A stretch of DNA of 64,000 nucleotides. It comes from Siderastrea radians. Lineage: Eukaryota; Cnidaria; Anthozoa; Scleractinia; Rhizangiidae. A program made the translations under genes and the position numbers. Under the pieces are notes generated by a model, which saw nothing but the letters and a program-made list of their open reading frames with translations, was not told the origin of the DNA and searched no databases. Where the stretch lies: assembly GCA_964017195.1 (NCBI GenBank), contig OZ024888.1:11789701-11853700 (forward strand). The letters are read 5' to 3'. Shown one piece after another: positions 23,556 through 33,659 of this stretch (position 1 is the first letter of the stretch; every line of letters begins with the position of its first letter).

Positions 23556-23719
23556 GTCTGTTCTGTCAGTTCTAGTTTTTGGACACCATCTTTGTGCTCC
23601 CCTGTTTTCATTCAGTCGACTGTAGCATGACTGATAACTAGCACTAAAGACTGTGCTTGCCGTCATCTGAGCATTAGGTATGGTGTTTCTATCTGCCACG
23701 CCGACTGGCTCACGTAATA
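23556..23719 (-). pseudogene. Truncated F5/8C (discoidin) exon
   Basis: After a possible acceptor (T-run then TAG) the minus strand reads REPVGVADRNTIPNAQMTAS, SRLNENRGAQRWCPKT and then DRTD, clearly the first half of the F5/8C exons at 27,697 and 55,070. The expected following YLQVDMG is missing: homology stops near 23,556 and unrelated GGTCCGG-rich sequence follows. The conserved Cys at the start of the domain (ACQAVG/ACLPVG in the other copies) reads Leu. The exon is about 164 bp against 311 bp in the intact copies, has no donor, and no second half was seen nearby. A relic of a further array unit or of a duplicated exon. Confidence 0.85.
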
Positions 23720-24689
23720 CTAAAAAAAAAAAAATAACAATAATATCATAACTCTTAATTACCGGATAATCCCAGCTCCTCAAAGCAGTATTTTGTGTGC
23801 ATTCGATATTGCCCACTAATGTTACCTACATGCTAAATATTAATTATGAAAATTCAGTGACAAGAAATTAAATACAAACGACTGTATCAAAAAAAGCTTC
23901 AAAACATTTAAAACTTTACATAAGGCTGCATCTCTAAAATATAACTTCAAATGAAACTTAGAACTTCCTCTCATTTGTCAGGAAGACATAATGATATGAT
24001 TATTTCATATATTCATACTTTTTCTAATGTTTTTCGAATTTTATGTTTGTGCTTTTTTGAAAGGAAATAACAACTGACTATGTGACCACCAGTCCAAAAA
24101 GTGACCTCTAATCCGAGCAATGGAAGTCCCTTTTTGGTCAAGAGTTCGAAGAAGTGTTGACAACTGGTAACAAATGGTGATCCGCGAACGCACTGACATA
24201 AGATTTTTAGGCAACAGACGTCATGTAATTTTACATTGTTGACATGGGAACAACAGATAAAAAATAACCTTCGCAGCATGGGTACGAAGTAATAATAAAT
24301 TTCAAATAGTTATGATGGGGCACGGGGATTCAGTCTCTTGATCTCGATTTCTTGATCTGGTCTTGTTGTAAGCTTTGTCACCTTGAAACTTCCTGGCCAT
24401 TCGATTATTGACGATCTAAATCCAACATTGCGCTGAAATCATCGAAACCACCTCGGAGTTCTTTGCCAGCCGATTTCGTTTTTTTTTTTTTTTTGGAAAC
24501 AAAATGGCGGAGGAAGACGGTTAGATCGTTTAAGTAGGGGTATAAGCTAGAAATTAAATAGGCCAAATAAACATGATTCCACGCGATCTATTGTCTCAGT
24601 TTCTAATTGCTCATTAGACATTTATTCCAACGTCTTCGCCAAAAAAGTATTCACCTGATACACTTAATTTCCCGAGTAAACTCCTGAGA

Positions 24690-25335
24690 CGTGCGGGATC
24701 TAGGACGAGTGTCCCCAGTCCCCACGCGTTTTATTTTAGCGCTTCTGCTTTCCTTTAATATTTCGCTGTTCCTACTATCTTGGAGCCCAGAACAGGCTTA
24801 AAGTTATTATATGAACTGTACGGAGTTTAGGGAGACGATTAAAGGAACCTCGTCAAATTGTCAGTTTTGCAACATCTTTATTACTTTATTAAATGTTACT
24901 GAGATATACATCAAATCTTTGGGGACTTTTCACTCAAACGGTATTAATTCTGATATGCCCTTTCAAGTGACAGTCCAACTCTTTGCAATAAGAGATTTCC
25001 GCAATAATGGTGATCTTAGAAATACGAAAGACGAAATATTCAGTTTATCATGATCGTTAGACAAGGAAAAAGTCTGTTTCCCCGACTGAATCGAACCATG
25101 ACTTCCCGTACACCGCACGTGCGCACAAACCACTGAGCTATGAGCTACTGGAGGAAATCATGACAAGCGGTCATATTTACTAGGATCATTTTCCAGGCCC
25201 CTGCTCCCGGCTCACAAGAACACCCTTTATCACTCTCCAAATAAGGTCTTTTTGATTATCTATGGCATTTGGTAGAATAATTACTAATAATATTTCAAAC
25301 TTGGTATTGATTTAAGTTATGCGTAAAGGCGTAGA
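24690..25335. repeat. Upstream-flank block paralogous to 43,330-45,100
   Basis: CCCCAGTCCCCACGCGTTT, AGCCCAGAACAGGCTT, AACTGTACGG, GACTTTTCACTC, AGATTTCCGCAATAA and CTTGGTATTGA occur in the same order in 43,330-44,330, upstream of unit A. The 80-codon plus-strand frame here (MNCTEFRE...) is not kept in the paralog, so I do not call it a gene. The block supports duplication of the unit with its 5' flank. Confidence 0.7.
25066..25152 (-). repeat. tRNA-like SINE head, different family
   Basis: On the minus strand, ATAGCTCAGTGGTTTG gives an A box and GTCATGGTTCGATTCAG a B box at tRNA-like spacing. The acceptor arm does not close and there is no second copy in this window. A degraded tRNA gene or SINE head. 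Confidence 0.5.
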
Positions 25336-26515
25336 CCAACAACGCCTAATTTAAACTACAACAAAACGGTTGTGAAAGCAAAACCAAGATAATTACTCTG
25401 ACCAACCACAGACGCAAACAACAGAACGAAGCAAAATACATGTATTGCTTTAAGTTTAACTTCAAGCTGGTTGCCGAGGGAATCGAAGGAGCCTTTTTAA
25501 GGCCGCGGGCGACAAGCTGTCATGAGTAAATTTATAAGGCAAAACTTTGTTGCAGGTCTAACGCTAAAAAACGTTATTTCCTGGACACAAAATTGGTGGT
25601 TTTAGGGCTTCCGAAGGCTTACCGAATAAACACGAATGTTTAAGGTAAGATTATGCTAATTATGGAAATTATATTCTAGCAGCTATTGTCCACTGCCCAG
25701 AAAAGAAAAATCCGTTGCAATTTAGAGGATTGAAGAATGTAAGCTTTTCCGAAGCTCTATGTTAGCTATAACATAGTTATAGTTATATAAGGAATATTAG
25801 TGCAGTTTTTGTTTTGTTTTGTTGGAAAACTTCTAAAAAGTTTCTATTAATGTTTCAGAACGTAAAAAAGCCGGACTTCGACAGTTTTTAAAAATGCTTA
25901 AAAGTCACAACTCCGTAGCACACGATATAACGCACGTGCAATTATTGATTCAGAAATTGTCATTTTTTTCTGAAGAGCCTATTCATGAATATTTTGCGCA
26001 ATGTCGCTACCATTCGAATACTCATGACTTAGTTTCTCACCCGCGGCCTTAAAGGAGAAGGTCACTCCAGAAACCGTACATTTTTGTACTCACCAATAAA
26101 TAGACCACACTGAGTTGAATTACTGACCGTTGTGTGCGCTTCCATAGTGCATCCAATCCCAATGAAATTTCTCTCCAAAGAGGCAAAAAATTCGTCATCG
26201 GGCGCCGCCATTTTGAATAGCGCTTAGGAGCCTGGCCGCATATCCGTGACGTCATTTCGCCCAACTTGTCAGTTCCAAGCTGTTTGTTTGTATTCTGATA
26301 GGATGGCTGCGCGAACAATAATTATATGTATATTTGTTTTTTGTTTTTTCTCGAAAGATTGTTGTAGATAGCAAATAAAGGAATCGCCTACAACAGCCAT
26401 CTCTATAGGTAAACGACGTTCAGTACCTACTCGAGCTATTTAAAACTGGCGTTTAGTGAAAGCCAAGCGATTTTTAAAATTGGACGATTAAAAGGAATGA
26501 ACCATCAGCAATACC
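25336..26515. other. Gene-free stretch with a possible dispersed repeat at 26,049-26,318
   Basis: Nothing coding is supported. The minus-strand frame at 26,049-26,318 resembles, from memory, translated repeat sequence seen in coral gene sets. That recollection cannot be checked here, and it is not called as a gene. Confidence 0.4.
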
Positions 26516-26893
26516 TGTCTTTACAATTAGATCGTTTTGCCCTACACTTGATTAGTAAAGGAAATCATATAGTACTTAATCCCGCAATAACCGTAAATTC
26601 ATTACAAAGATAGCTGATAACCTGGTTATTTTAGCACATATATTTTTACTCTCAGACAAGGCCAGCCTTGGTATGTAACAGGTTAAAAACGAACAAATCT
26701 GCCATGTCTTTACAATTAGATTGTTTTGCCCTGCACTTGATTAGTAAAGGGAAGCGTATAGTACTTAATCCCGCAATAACCGTAAATTCATTACAAAGAT
26801 AGCTGATAACCTAGTTATTTTAGCACATATATTTCTACTCTCAGACAAGGCCATCCTTGATATGTAACAGGGTAAAAACGAACAAATCTGGCC
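26516..26893 (-). repeat. 189-bp tandem duplication of the terminal discoidin exon end
   Basis: TGTCTTTACAATTAGAT recurs at 26,516 and 26,705 and the intervening sequence is nearly identical. The downstream copy (lower coordinates) repeats the last roughly 70 coding bases of the F5/8C exon but has TAA where the functional exon has TAC (RFVRF then stop instead of RFVRFYP), so only the 26,705-26,893 copy is joined to a full exon. Confidence 0.85.
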
Positions 26894-26955
26894 TTGGCAG
26901 CAGTGCTTAGTGAATTTTTCACAATACTGATGTCATCTGTGTTTCCTGGGAACAC
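26815..26955 (-). CDS. Unit A terminal exon: second half of the F5/8C domain
   Basis: A clear acceptor (CTTCACTTTCAG) starts a 141-bp exon in phase 0, matching the phase-0 donor of the 27,387-27,697 exon. It encodes 46 residues and a TAA stop at 26,817-26,815. Visible motifs are VFPGNTDD, then SIVKNSL, ARFVRFYPV, then GWPCLRVEIYVL, the classical C-terminal strand of F5/8C domains with its conserved Cys that pairs with the Cys at the domain start. The exon in unit C (53,306-53,446) has exactly the same length and phase. F5/8C domains bind carbohydrates, lipids or collagen on cell surfaces or in matrix; the ligand here is unknown. The stop directly after the domain makes it the C terminus of the protein. 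Confidence 0.92.
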   Translation of the reverse strand: MFPGNTDDISIVKNSLSTAAKARFVRFYPVTYQGWPCLRVEIYVLK

Positions 26956-27170
26956 CTGAAAGTGAAGAAAATGTTAGTGAGATTTAATATTGTTTCATAG
27001 AAAAATAAAAATAAATAAATAAATACAAAGAGAGCAATTTCAGGACTTTTTATATCAACATTCCTTTATTTGTTTTTTTTAGAAAATGGGGCTAACTGAA
27101 TCGCATTAAAAATAAACCAAAAGACTGGAAATAAAATGTTCAAAATAAGATTACATTCAACTCAACCACA

Positions 27171-27386
27171 ATCAGATTTCATTAGTTCAAGAGGAATAAG
27201 TAGCATGTCATTAGCATTATGGTCATTAGAAGGAAAATGTTCTGAGACTGCCGTTGGTTTAGAGCTGTTAGTTTGTTTGTCAACGAGTCTACGATGTTCG
27301 TTGAGGCGGTCTTTAAGTCGTCGTTTGGTTTCTCCTGTGTATTGTTTGTGACAGTGATTGCATTGTTCGATTCTCTCGTCATATAC
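27171..27386 (-). mobile_element. Penelope-like element fragment: GIY-YIG endonuclease part
   Basis: The minus strand reads CNHCHKQYTGETKRRLKDRL, then NEHRR and, further on, VSEHFPSNDHNANDMLLIPLE. This is the C-terminal endonuclease region of Penelope-like retroelements (Y-x-G-E-T-x-R-x-L ... EH). About 70 codons remain before a stop, and the reverse transcriptase part is absent. It lies inside the intron between the two discoidin exons and begins within a few bases of the donor, so the exon frame reads straight into it without a stop if the donor is ignored. Confidence 0.8.
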
Positions 27387-27697
27387 CTTTTCAACATTGT
27401 TCTCCGTGTAGCTCTTCCAAGTTACTCCATTTAAAGAAATGCGTAATTTGTAGCTGGTCGTTCGATCCGTGCTGCCCTTCATACCTTGTGTTGCAACTGC
27501 ACAAATTAAATTTGCAGCACCCATGTCAACTTGGAGATAGTCTGATCTGTCATAAGGAGTCTTTGGGCACCACCTATCTCCCCTCCTTTCATTCAGTCGG
27601 CCGTAGTACGGATAAGCAAAGATATTTTGATATACGCTTGCAGTCATTCTAGCATCAGGTATCTTGTTAATGTCTTCTACTCCAACAGGCAAACAAG
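27387..27697 (-). CDS. Unit A exon: first half of F5/8C (discoidin) domain
   Basis: The exon follows a clean acceptor (CTTTGCTTTCCAG) and ends at GAAAAG/GTATATG. It is 311 bp, entering in phase 1 and leaving in phase 0. With a preceding G the first codon is Ala, giving ACLPVGVED then KIPDARMTAS, GRLNERRGDRWCPKT, DRSDYLQVDMGAANLICAVA, TQGMKG and YKLRISLNG, all typical of F5/8C. Length and phases are identical to the unit C exon. The collagen exon of unit A can end in phase 1 at 37,712, so a collagen-discoidin product is possible on phase grounds; nothing shows directly that they are spliced together. The next 3' sequence is a Penelope fragment. Confidence 0.92.
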
Positions 27698-27719
27698 CTG
27701 GAAAGCAAAGTAAAAACAA

Positions 27720-28400
27720 TTTTTATAGGAAATAGGATTACATGCTGTCCAATTTGGAAATCAGTTAGATGAGAAAAATTCCGAGGGATGCCAAATTAGA
27801 CGAGTCGTAGGCCGAGAGCAATTTTATTGTGCTGAACAGGCTGTGGTTCTAACTTTTGAGAATGTGGATAAATATAAATAAAACCCATTATATGAAAGCT
27901 ACTGAACAGCGCGTGATATTGTTTGAATTCTTTCGCTGTACATTGCAAAAGAGCATCTAAAAAATTATTCACTTGTTTCAAGCTTCAGTACTTTTGCGAA
28001 TAAAAGGAGCAAATAAGTAACGAATGCAAATAATGGAAATAGTTAGTACCGTCCTTTGATTTTCCCTAGTGACGGCCTGAGCCATGGTGGGGTAGTGTGA
28101 TATAGGGAGAGTCCTGTGTAATTAGAAGGCTCAAACTATAGAGTCGGGTGTAGTGATTTCAATGGCAAGTTTGTACTCCTTTGCCTCTCATCCCGGCTGA
28201 AATTTTCTCGCTCTTTATCAGCCGGGTGTCCTTTACATCTCCACCATTCTGGTATTCAAGATCCCAAAGGAGAAAACAAAAAAACAAAAACCACCGCTGG
28301 CAGTTCCTACACTGCATTCTTAAATTTATTTTTGCGTTATAGAATACTTAACAGTTATTCATCGAATTGGAGGTGAGACCCCGGCGAGCAACAGAATGTT
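27720..28400. repeat. Dispersed repeat block (ACTGAACAG... to GGAGGTGAG)
   Basis: GAAAGCTACTGAACAGCG, TACATTGCAAAAGA, GAGTCCTGTGTAATTAGAAG, CTCAAACTATAGAGTCGG, GCCGGGTGTCCTTTACAT and TTATTCATCGAATTGGAGGT occur here and, in the same order but in part, at 33,660-33,800, 46,300-46,420, 55,330-56,250 and 56,610-57,240. A composite repeat of unknown class; no coding frame is shared. Confidence 0.7.
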
Positions 28401-28913
28401 GCCACAATCATGTAAAGTTGAGCAGTTAACTGAATTTATACGGGTGAGATTTTCATAATGTTCCTTAGACACGTGCAAAAACTAAAAGCAGGACGAGGTT
28501 CCCTAAATATGAAAAAAAAAAACATAAAAAGCAGAAACACGTGCAGTTACGAAAACAAACCTAAAAAGGCAAAAATTTTGTGCAGTTATGAAAACAAGTT
28601 TAAATGGGTTGATTTGGGAGTATTATGCTACGCCAAACGTGACAAAATATCAAAGATCCAACTTTATAATTCAAATCCTTTAATCCACTGTCAAGATCAC
28701 TGCAATTAGCATCATCTTGCTTGTTGAATAAATCATGTTCTTAGAATTTAATTTGATTTTTCACGAGTTTCTTTTCATGTCATTCGCGTTAGTATGAAGT
28801 GCTACGTATTCTAATTCAAGATGCGTGTTTTATAAATCAAGAAGAGAGACGACAGCTTTTGATCAATTCTGTTTCCAAAAGGGACTGAAAAGGAGTTACA
28901 CTTTACACTTTAA

Positions 28914-29205
28914 ATGTAAAGAAGATCCTCGCAGTTATTAACGCAACTTATGCAGTTGCGAAAAGAAAGCCTGAAAAAATCAGGCTTGCCGGGATTCGAA
29001 CCCTGACCTCTGCGATACCGGTGCAGCGTTCTAACCAATTGAGCTAACAAGCCAACTGGGAGCTGGTCATTAAATTGGTTCGTAATATACCCGGGAAAGA
29101 TGAAGATGAAATTATGAATATATGAAATTCATATATTTGAACTGCGGAATGAAGAAATAAATGTAAAGAAGATCCTTGCAGTTATTAACGCAACTTATGC
29201 AGTTG
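28914..29205 (-). repeat. tRNA-derived SINE, minus-strand copy with duplicated tail
   Basis: Reading on the minus strand: leader ATGACCAGCTCCC, tRNA-like head GGCTTGTTAGCTCAATTGG ... GGTTCGAATCCCGG (about 29,056-28,985), a CAGGCTTGATTTTTTCAGGC-type hairpin and tail TTCGCAACTGCATAAGTTGC. The tail with TAACTGCGAGGATCTTCTTTACAT is present on both sides (28,914-28,965 and 29,159-29,205), so a second truncated copy lies directly 5'. The head could score as a Thr-like (GGT) tRNA but is part of a repeat family also found at 21,534. Confidence 0.8.
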
Positions 29206-30261
29206 CATACAACAACAGCTGTTTGATATTTTTCAAACAACAAAACATATTTAAAAATGGTGATATCTTGCTTTCTGTTCAATCAAAACTACCACACATT
29301 TTCCCTGATATTTAAAGTGTACAGAAGGACAGCCTTCCACCCCGCACGGATTTCTTTTGTCCCATTCTGTTTACTTTGATTTTTAACGACGCTTTTTAAA
29401 ATAATAAGTCATACATGACTTTTCTTATCGTAATTTTCTTACATACAATATACTAAAATGCTACACCTTCTGTGATTGGTCGTTGCCTAAGATCTATTAG
29501 AGTAAAACATTGCCCTCAGTTTTGAAAACGTTTGTGAGATTTATATTTCGGATGCAGCAAAGGGAAGGTCTTGAAAACCGTTTAGTAGCAAAAGCTGTTT
29601 ACAAGTACAAAGGAAAACATAATACCAAAACGAACTGTTTTTTTGTGACTTTAAAATTCCCTAAACTGGAGAAAATCTCCAAAGCCGTTGCCATCATTAC
29701 GAGATTTAAGTGAAGTTGTTGAAAAAAAAAGTTTAAATGAAATTAAAGGGTTTATAACAAGTAAAGACAAAGCAGAAAAGAATAAGTCAAAACTAAAAGG
29801 AGCACTGAGGACTTGGAAAATGCCTAAACTGGAACCAGCTTCGACAGGTCAATCGCTACAAGGCAAGTTTGATTTTCTTTTCCGTTAGTTGCATAATATA
29901 AATAGATACCTTTTTGCCTTGTGCCGATCTTTTCCGTAATTGATCACAAAACATATGTCAAAAGTGTGACGCCTACAGCATTTTATGCGACTTTTTCAGT
30001 GTTCATCAATACCACATTTTGGCATCTTCTGTGATCTATTACTAAACAGACACACGACAAAAAGAAAGCTAGTTGTTAAATGTTATACATGATTCTACAA
30101 TAACGGTAATGTTATTACTGTGTCACAATCCTCGTCTTTTGAAAGTTATGACTTAAACTTTAATTAAATGCCGCTTAATCCAGAGAACACATCTGAGAAA
30201 TGAAATAATAAAGTAATAATGATATTAATGATAACTCTTGCGTAAATGCTAAATGTGTTGC
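29206..30261. other. Gene-free stretch
   Basis: Two overlapping short Lys-rich plus-strand frames (29,510-29,713 and 29,688-29,888) have no recognisable domain and no paralog in the window. Nothing else seen. Confidence 0.5.
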
Positions 30262-30420
30262 AGAAAAAAAGATATGTATCGGTAGGCGAAAAAAAAAATT
30301 CGTGGAAGGCTTGTGTCCCAGAAAAAAAATTCCTGCAGACAAGTAGGCCGTAAAAAAAAATTCCTGCACCGAAAATTTTTTACCCCACCCCCCCTCCGGT
30401 TATATCTAATGGTCCGTCCC
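30262..30420. mobile_element. Half of a PIF/Harbinger-like element
   Basis: The right end, in reverse, reads GGGACGGACCATTAGATATA and is followed on the plus strand by TTA. Internal blocks GCAGGAATTTTTTTT recur about three times. The left terminus is missing, so this is a truncated copy of the family at 17,628-18,759. Confidence 0.65.
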
Positions 30421-30512
30421 TTACAAAGAAACATTCAAATGTTCATTCCAGTCTTCTGGATTACTGGTCATGCGTGACGGAGCACGGCTGTAATGAAAAT
30501 ATCCTTTCTTCC

Positions 30513-30657
30513 AGTTTAGTACCCAGGCGTTCTCCTCCTGCTCACTCGACTCGACTTGGTGCGAAATGTCGTGACGTCACCGAATGAGGTCCTCGGTGAC
30601 GTCACGAAATTTCGCGCCAAGTCGAGTGAGCGAGAAGAGAACACCTGGGTACTAAGC
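30513..30657. mobile_element. 145-bp foldback MITE
   Basis: AGTTTAGTACCCAGG pairs with CCTGGGTACTAAGCT. Inward, CTCACTCGACT.GACTTGG, CGAAAT and GTGACGTCACCGA pair with their complements, leaving a short loop near 30,585. No ORF. Confidence 0.75.
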
Positions 30658-30959
30658 TGCCTTTCTCCCTTCAATTAAATTCGATATCGCTAACTTTTGA
30701 TGCGAATTTAAAGCCGGTGTACTGCATTTTTTGCTACAAGATTGAACGCCAGTCTTCACGATCTGCCATTTGCTACTCAAAGAACTCGGTCTCTTAGGCG
30801 AATAACAGGAGCCAGGTGATTGGCGAACATTTTTTGGCGCAAACCTCCGCAAGAAAATAAAAGCCGCACTGTGATTGGTTTATTCCGAGAAAGGAATGTA
30901 TGTCGGTTTGAAGCAGCCGCGTGGGGACGGGGAGCGTTGCGTGATCTCCGCCCGAGCGT

Positions 30960-33400
30960 GTGCGGAGAAACTACCGTATACTTTACAAGGTGGTTCTAAC
31001 TTTTCAGATTATTGATGAAATCCTATGTGTAGTCTTTAAAATGAAAGCTACTAAGAAGCACTTTCCTGTAGTACTGTTTATTAAGCTGTACAAGTTGGAT
31101 CTAACTTTTAAAATACTTTTAAACGTATTTTGCCTTAAGTAGTTTTTTTTTGTTGGGGGGGGGGGGGTGGCATAATCGTGGTGGTGTAACCAGGTCTCTA
31201 ATGTAATCCACGATGGCCGCGAGCTGCCGCGGTTTGGTTATCTTCCTCAGAAGTTGCAATTTTAATCATACAAATTACCAGAATTATGTACAAATCAACA
31301 CTTTGCTGCTTTCTCTTTGTTTGCTTGTTCGTTTTCTTCTCTGGATTCTTGTTCCTAAAGTGTGACCATTAAAATGAAAGCTACTGAACAGTAGTTTGGT
31401 GTTTTACTGTTTATATACTGTACCGTACATGTAAGCTCTAAGTTTTAACTCTGTGGATAAAGTTCTAAATGTGACCATTCAAATAACAGTTTTAAACAAT
31501 ACTTTCCTGTGATCATTTTCTGTTATGCTGTAATTTTGAGTCTTTGGATAAAATTCCTTGGTGTCACCATACAAGTAGTGAAAGATATTGGGCAGTACTT
31601 TCCTGTGATTCGGTTTGTTATGTTGTCCAAGGTGGTTCTAACTTTTCAAATTATAGGTGAAATCCTAAGTGTAGTCATTAAAATGAAAGCTGCTGAGCAT
31701 TACTTATCTGTGGTACTGTTAACTAAGCTGTACAAGTTGGATTGAAATTATAAGTGCATGTGGCCAATTAAATAAAAGATAATAAAAACTGCTGAGCAGT
31801 ACTTCTCTGCAGTACTGCTTGTCATCCTTTACAAGGTGACTCCTAACTTTTGAGTCTGTGGATGAAAATCTTAAGTGTGACCATTCACATGAAAGCTGCT
31901 GAGCGGTACTTTACTGTGGTGCTGTTTGTTAAGCTGTAGAAGTTGAATCTAACTTTTGAGTCTATGGATTGAAATTAAAAGTGTGACCATTCACATAAAC
32001 GATTCTGAAAATTGCTGTGCGGTACTTTCATGTGGTGCTGCTTGTTGTGATGTACAAGGTGGTTCTAGCTTTTGGTTCTGCGGATAAAATCCTTAAGTCT
32101 TCGGTGTTCAATGATCAAAACCTCGCGCGAGGTGTCCACTGCTTTGCTAGCAGGTGAATAGCAAATACTTTCCCTGCAGAACGGAAGACCTACGCCATAA
32201 CAGAGAATCCTGTGTCAGTGGCGGATCCAGGATTTTTGAAAGGGGTGGCTGACCTGACAGAACGATATCATAACAATCCAATAGTTTTGTCCCCTTTCTA
32301 AAATTCAAGCTTAAACGACCCCAAAGTGGGGAGGGGGGGGGGGGGCTAGCCACCCAATCAAGACGATTTCAGTTATTACTCTTTTAACCTCAGATATACC
32401 CTTTGTACATTTAATGTACGTTGGCGACTTTACAAAACACAGATTCCTGTGTCCTTTTCCTGGCATTTCAATGTTTTGAGCTCCAAGCAGAGGAATGCTT
32501 TTTTTAAAGTTAAGCAGTCGACTGAATTTTCACGTGTCAAATGTTCATGATATTCCTTAAGACAAGCGCAAAAACTGAGAACAATACAAGATTCCATTAG
32601 ACAAAACAAAAAATAGGGCCCAGAACGGGTCCATGTGTTCTATGGTATAGCTGTATCCACAGCTTTTAGCTTACAAATTGTTTCAGCTTAGCAGAAGAAT
32701 AGCAGAGGGAATTATGCTTGTGTTTACCTTTGAAAAATTAATTTTAATTGGAATTTTGTTTTGTAATTTTAGAGAATGAAGTATTGCCGGTAAACTTTAC
32801 TTTCTAACACGTCTGTTTCTTGCGTTTTTGATGTAGTCAAGTCGTGAAAGGGGTAAAAAAAAGACAGATTTTTTGTTCCCCCCTCAACGAATCGAACTCG
32901 GACCACCCGCTTCGCAGGTATGCGTTATGTCCATTACGTCAAACCGTGATCACGAGTGGAAAAACGTGTCAATTTTACTCCTTATCTCTTTTCACGTGAC
33001 GTCATGGCGGTCCGTTTGTCGATTGCGGGTCGATCGAGAAAGACACGGCTGTTTTTCCTAGGAAAATGTTTTCGGACTGCAGAAATAACCATGGTTGTGG
33101 ATAGAAAAAACCCGGAACAACTCGCTCTGCTAGATTTGCCTCTGGATCGCCCCCGAATGTTGCAAACTCAAGTGAAATAAGCTCGGACGCCGAGCGAGTT
33201 CGCTGGAGTCGATCAGCCCTCGATTCCCTACTTAGCTCCGACTATGTCAATTCTTCGTACTGATTGCTTCCGATTTTTCTTTTGTTAGAGTTGTGGTTGA
33301 CATTATGTTGACAATTATGGTTGACATTTTTTCGGTTTACATTGTGTTTCTGCTTTGCAACAGAATCCAAAAAAAACCACACGTAAGGATGTAAAAGGTA
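30960..33400 (+). repeat. Long dispersed repeat, copy 2 (paralogous to 3,880-5,935)
   Basis: Begins with CTTTACAAGGTGGTTCTAAC and the roughly 110-bp repeat array, continues through the GCGCGAGGTG...CCACTGCTTTGCTAG segment, GAATCCTGTGT, the tRNA-like segment (32,878-32,950, minus) and ACCATGGTTGTGGATAGAAA, all collinear with the first copy. It differs by a poly-G insertion near 31,157 and a roughly 150-bp insertion near 32,215-32,355 with GGCGGATCCAGG. The short frame from ATG 33,004 (MAVRLSIAGRSRKTRLFFLG...) is open for 58 codons here but broken in copy 1. Confidence 0.75.
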
Positions 33401-33452
33401 AATCATACACGACCTCCACACAAAGGGATCGTATTCTCAAGTAGTGGTTCAC

Positions 33453-33623
33453 CTTTCATACCTGGCCTACTCGGGGCACCAGTATCTCCTTTGATTCCTT
33501 TTTGTCCTGGAATACCCAGGGCACCAGTATCTCCTTTATTTCCTTTTTCTCCTCTTATTCCAGGTGGACCCATAATTCCTTGCTTTCCACTTCTGCCAGG
33601 CTGTCCCATCATCCCTTTTGAAC
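33453..33623 (-). pseudogene. Partial duplicate of the unit A collagen exon
   Basis: The minus strand encodes [28 protein letters not shown] and further Gly-X-Y triplets up to PGMK, nearly identical to the unit A and B collagen exons. Homology starts abruptly at KGSKG: the linker and first triplets are missing. By chance or selection an AG precedes it and the segment is 171 bp from a possible phase-1 acceptor to AAAG/GTGAAC, so it could be spliced in frame. Against this, one triplet has lost its Gly (GAP SRP GMK) and the acceptor has a poor pyrimidine tract. About 35 bp of downstream intron are shared with 37,712, up to the point where the Penelope element begins there. Confidence 0.75.
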
Positions 33624-33659
33624 CTTTTCAAATTAGAAGCATTTGCAAAGAATCAAGTT

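Noticed and set aside
24811..25053. 80-codon plus-strand ORF in the upstream-flank block
   Set aside because: The paralogous block at 43.4-44.2 kb does not preserve the frame.
28985..29056. Functional tRNA (Thr-like) gene on the minus strand
   Set aside because: The head is embedded in a repeat shared with 21,534-21,706 including leader and tail, and the D stem has a mismatch; a SINE is the better reading.
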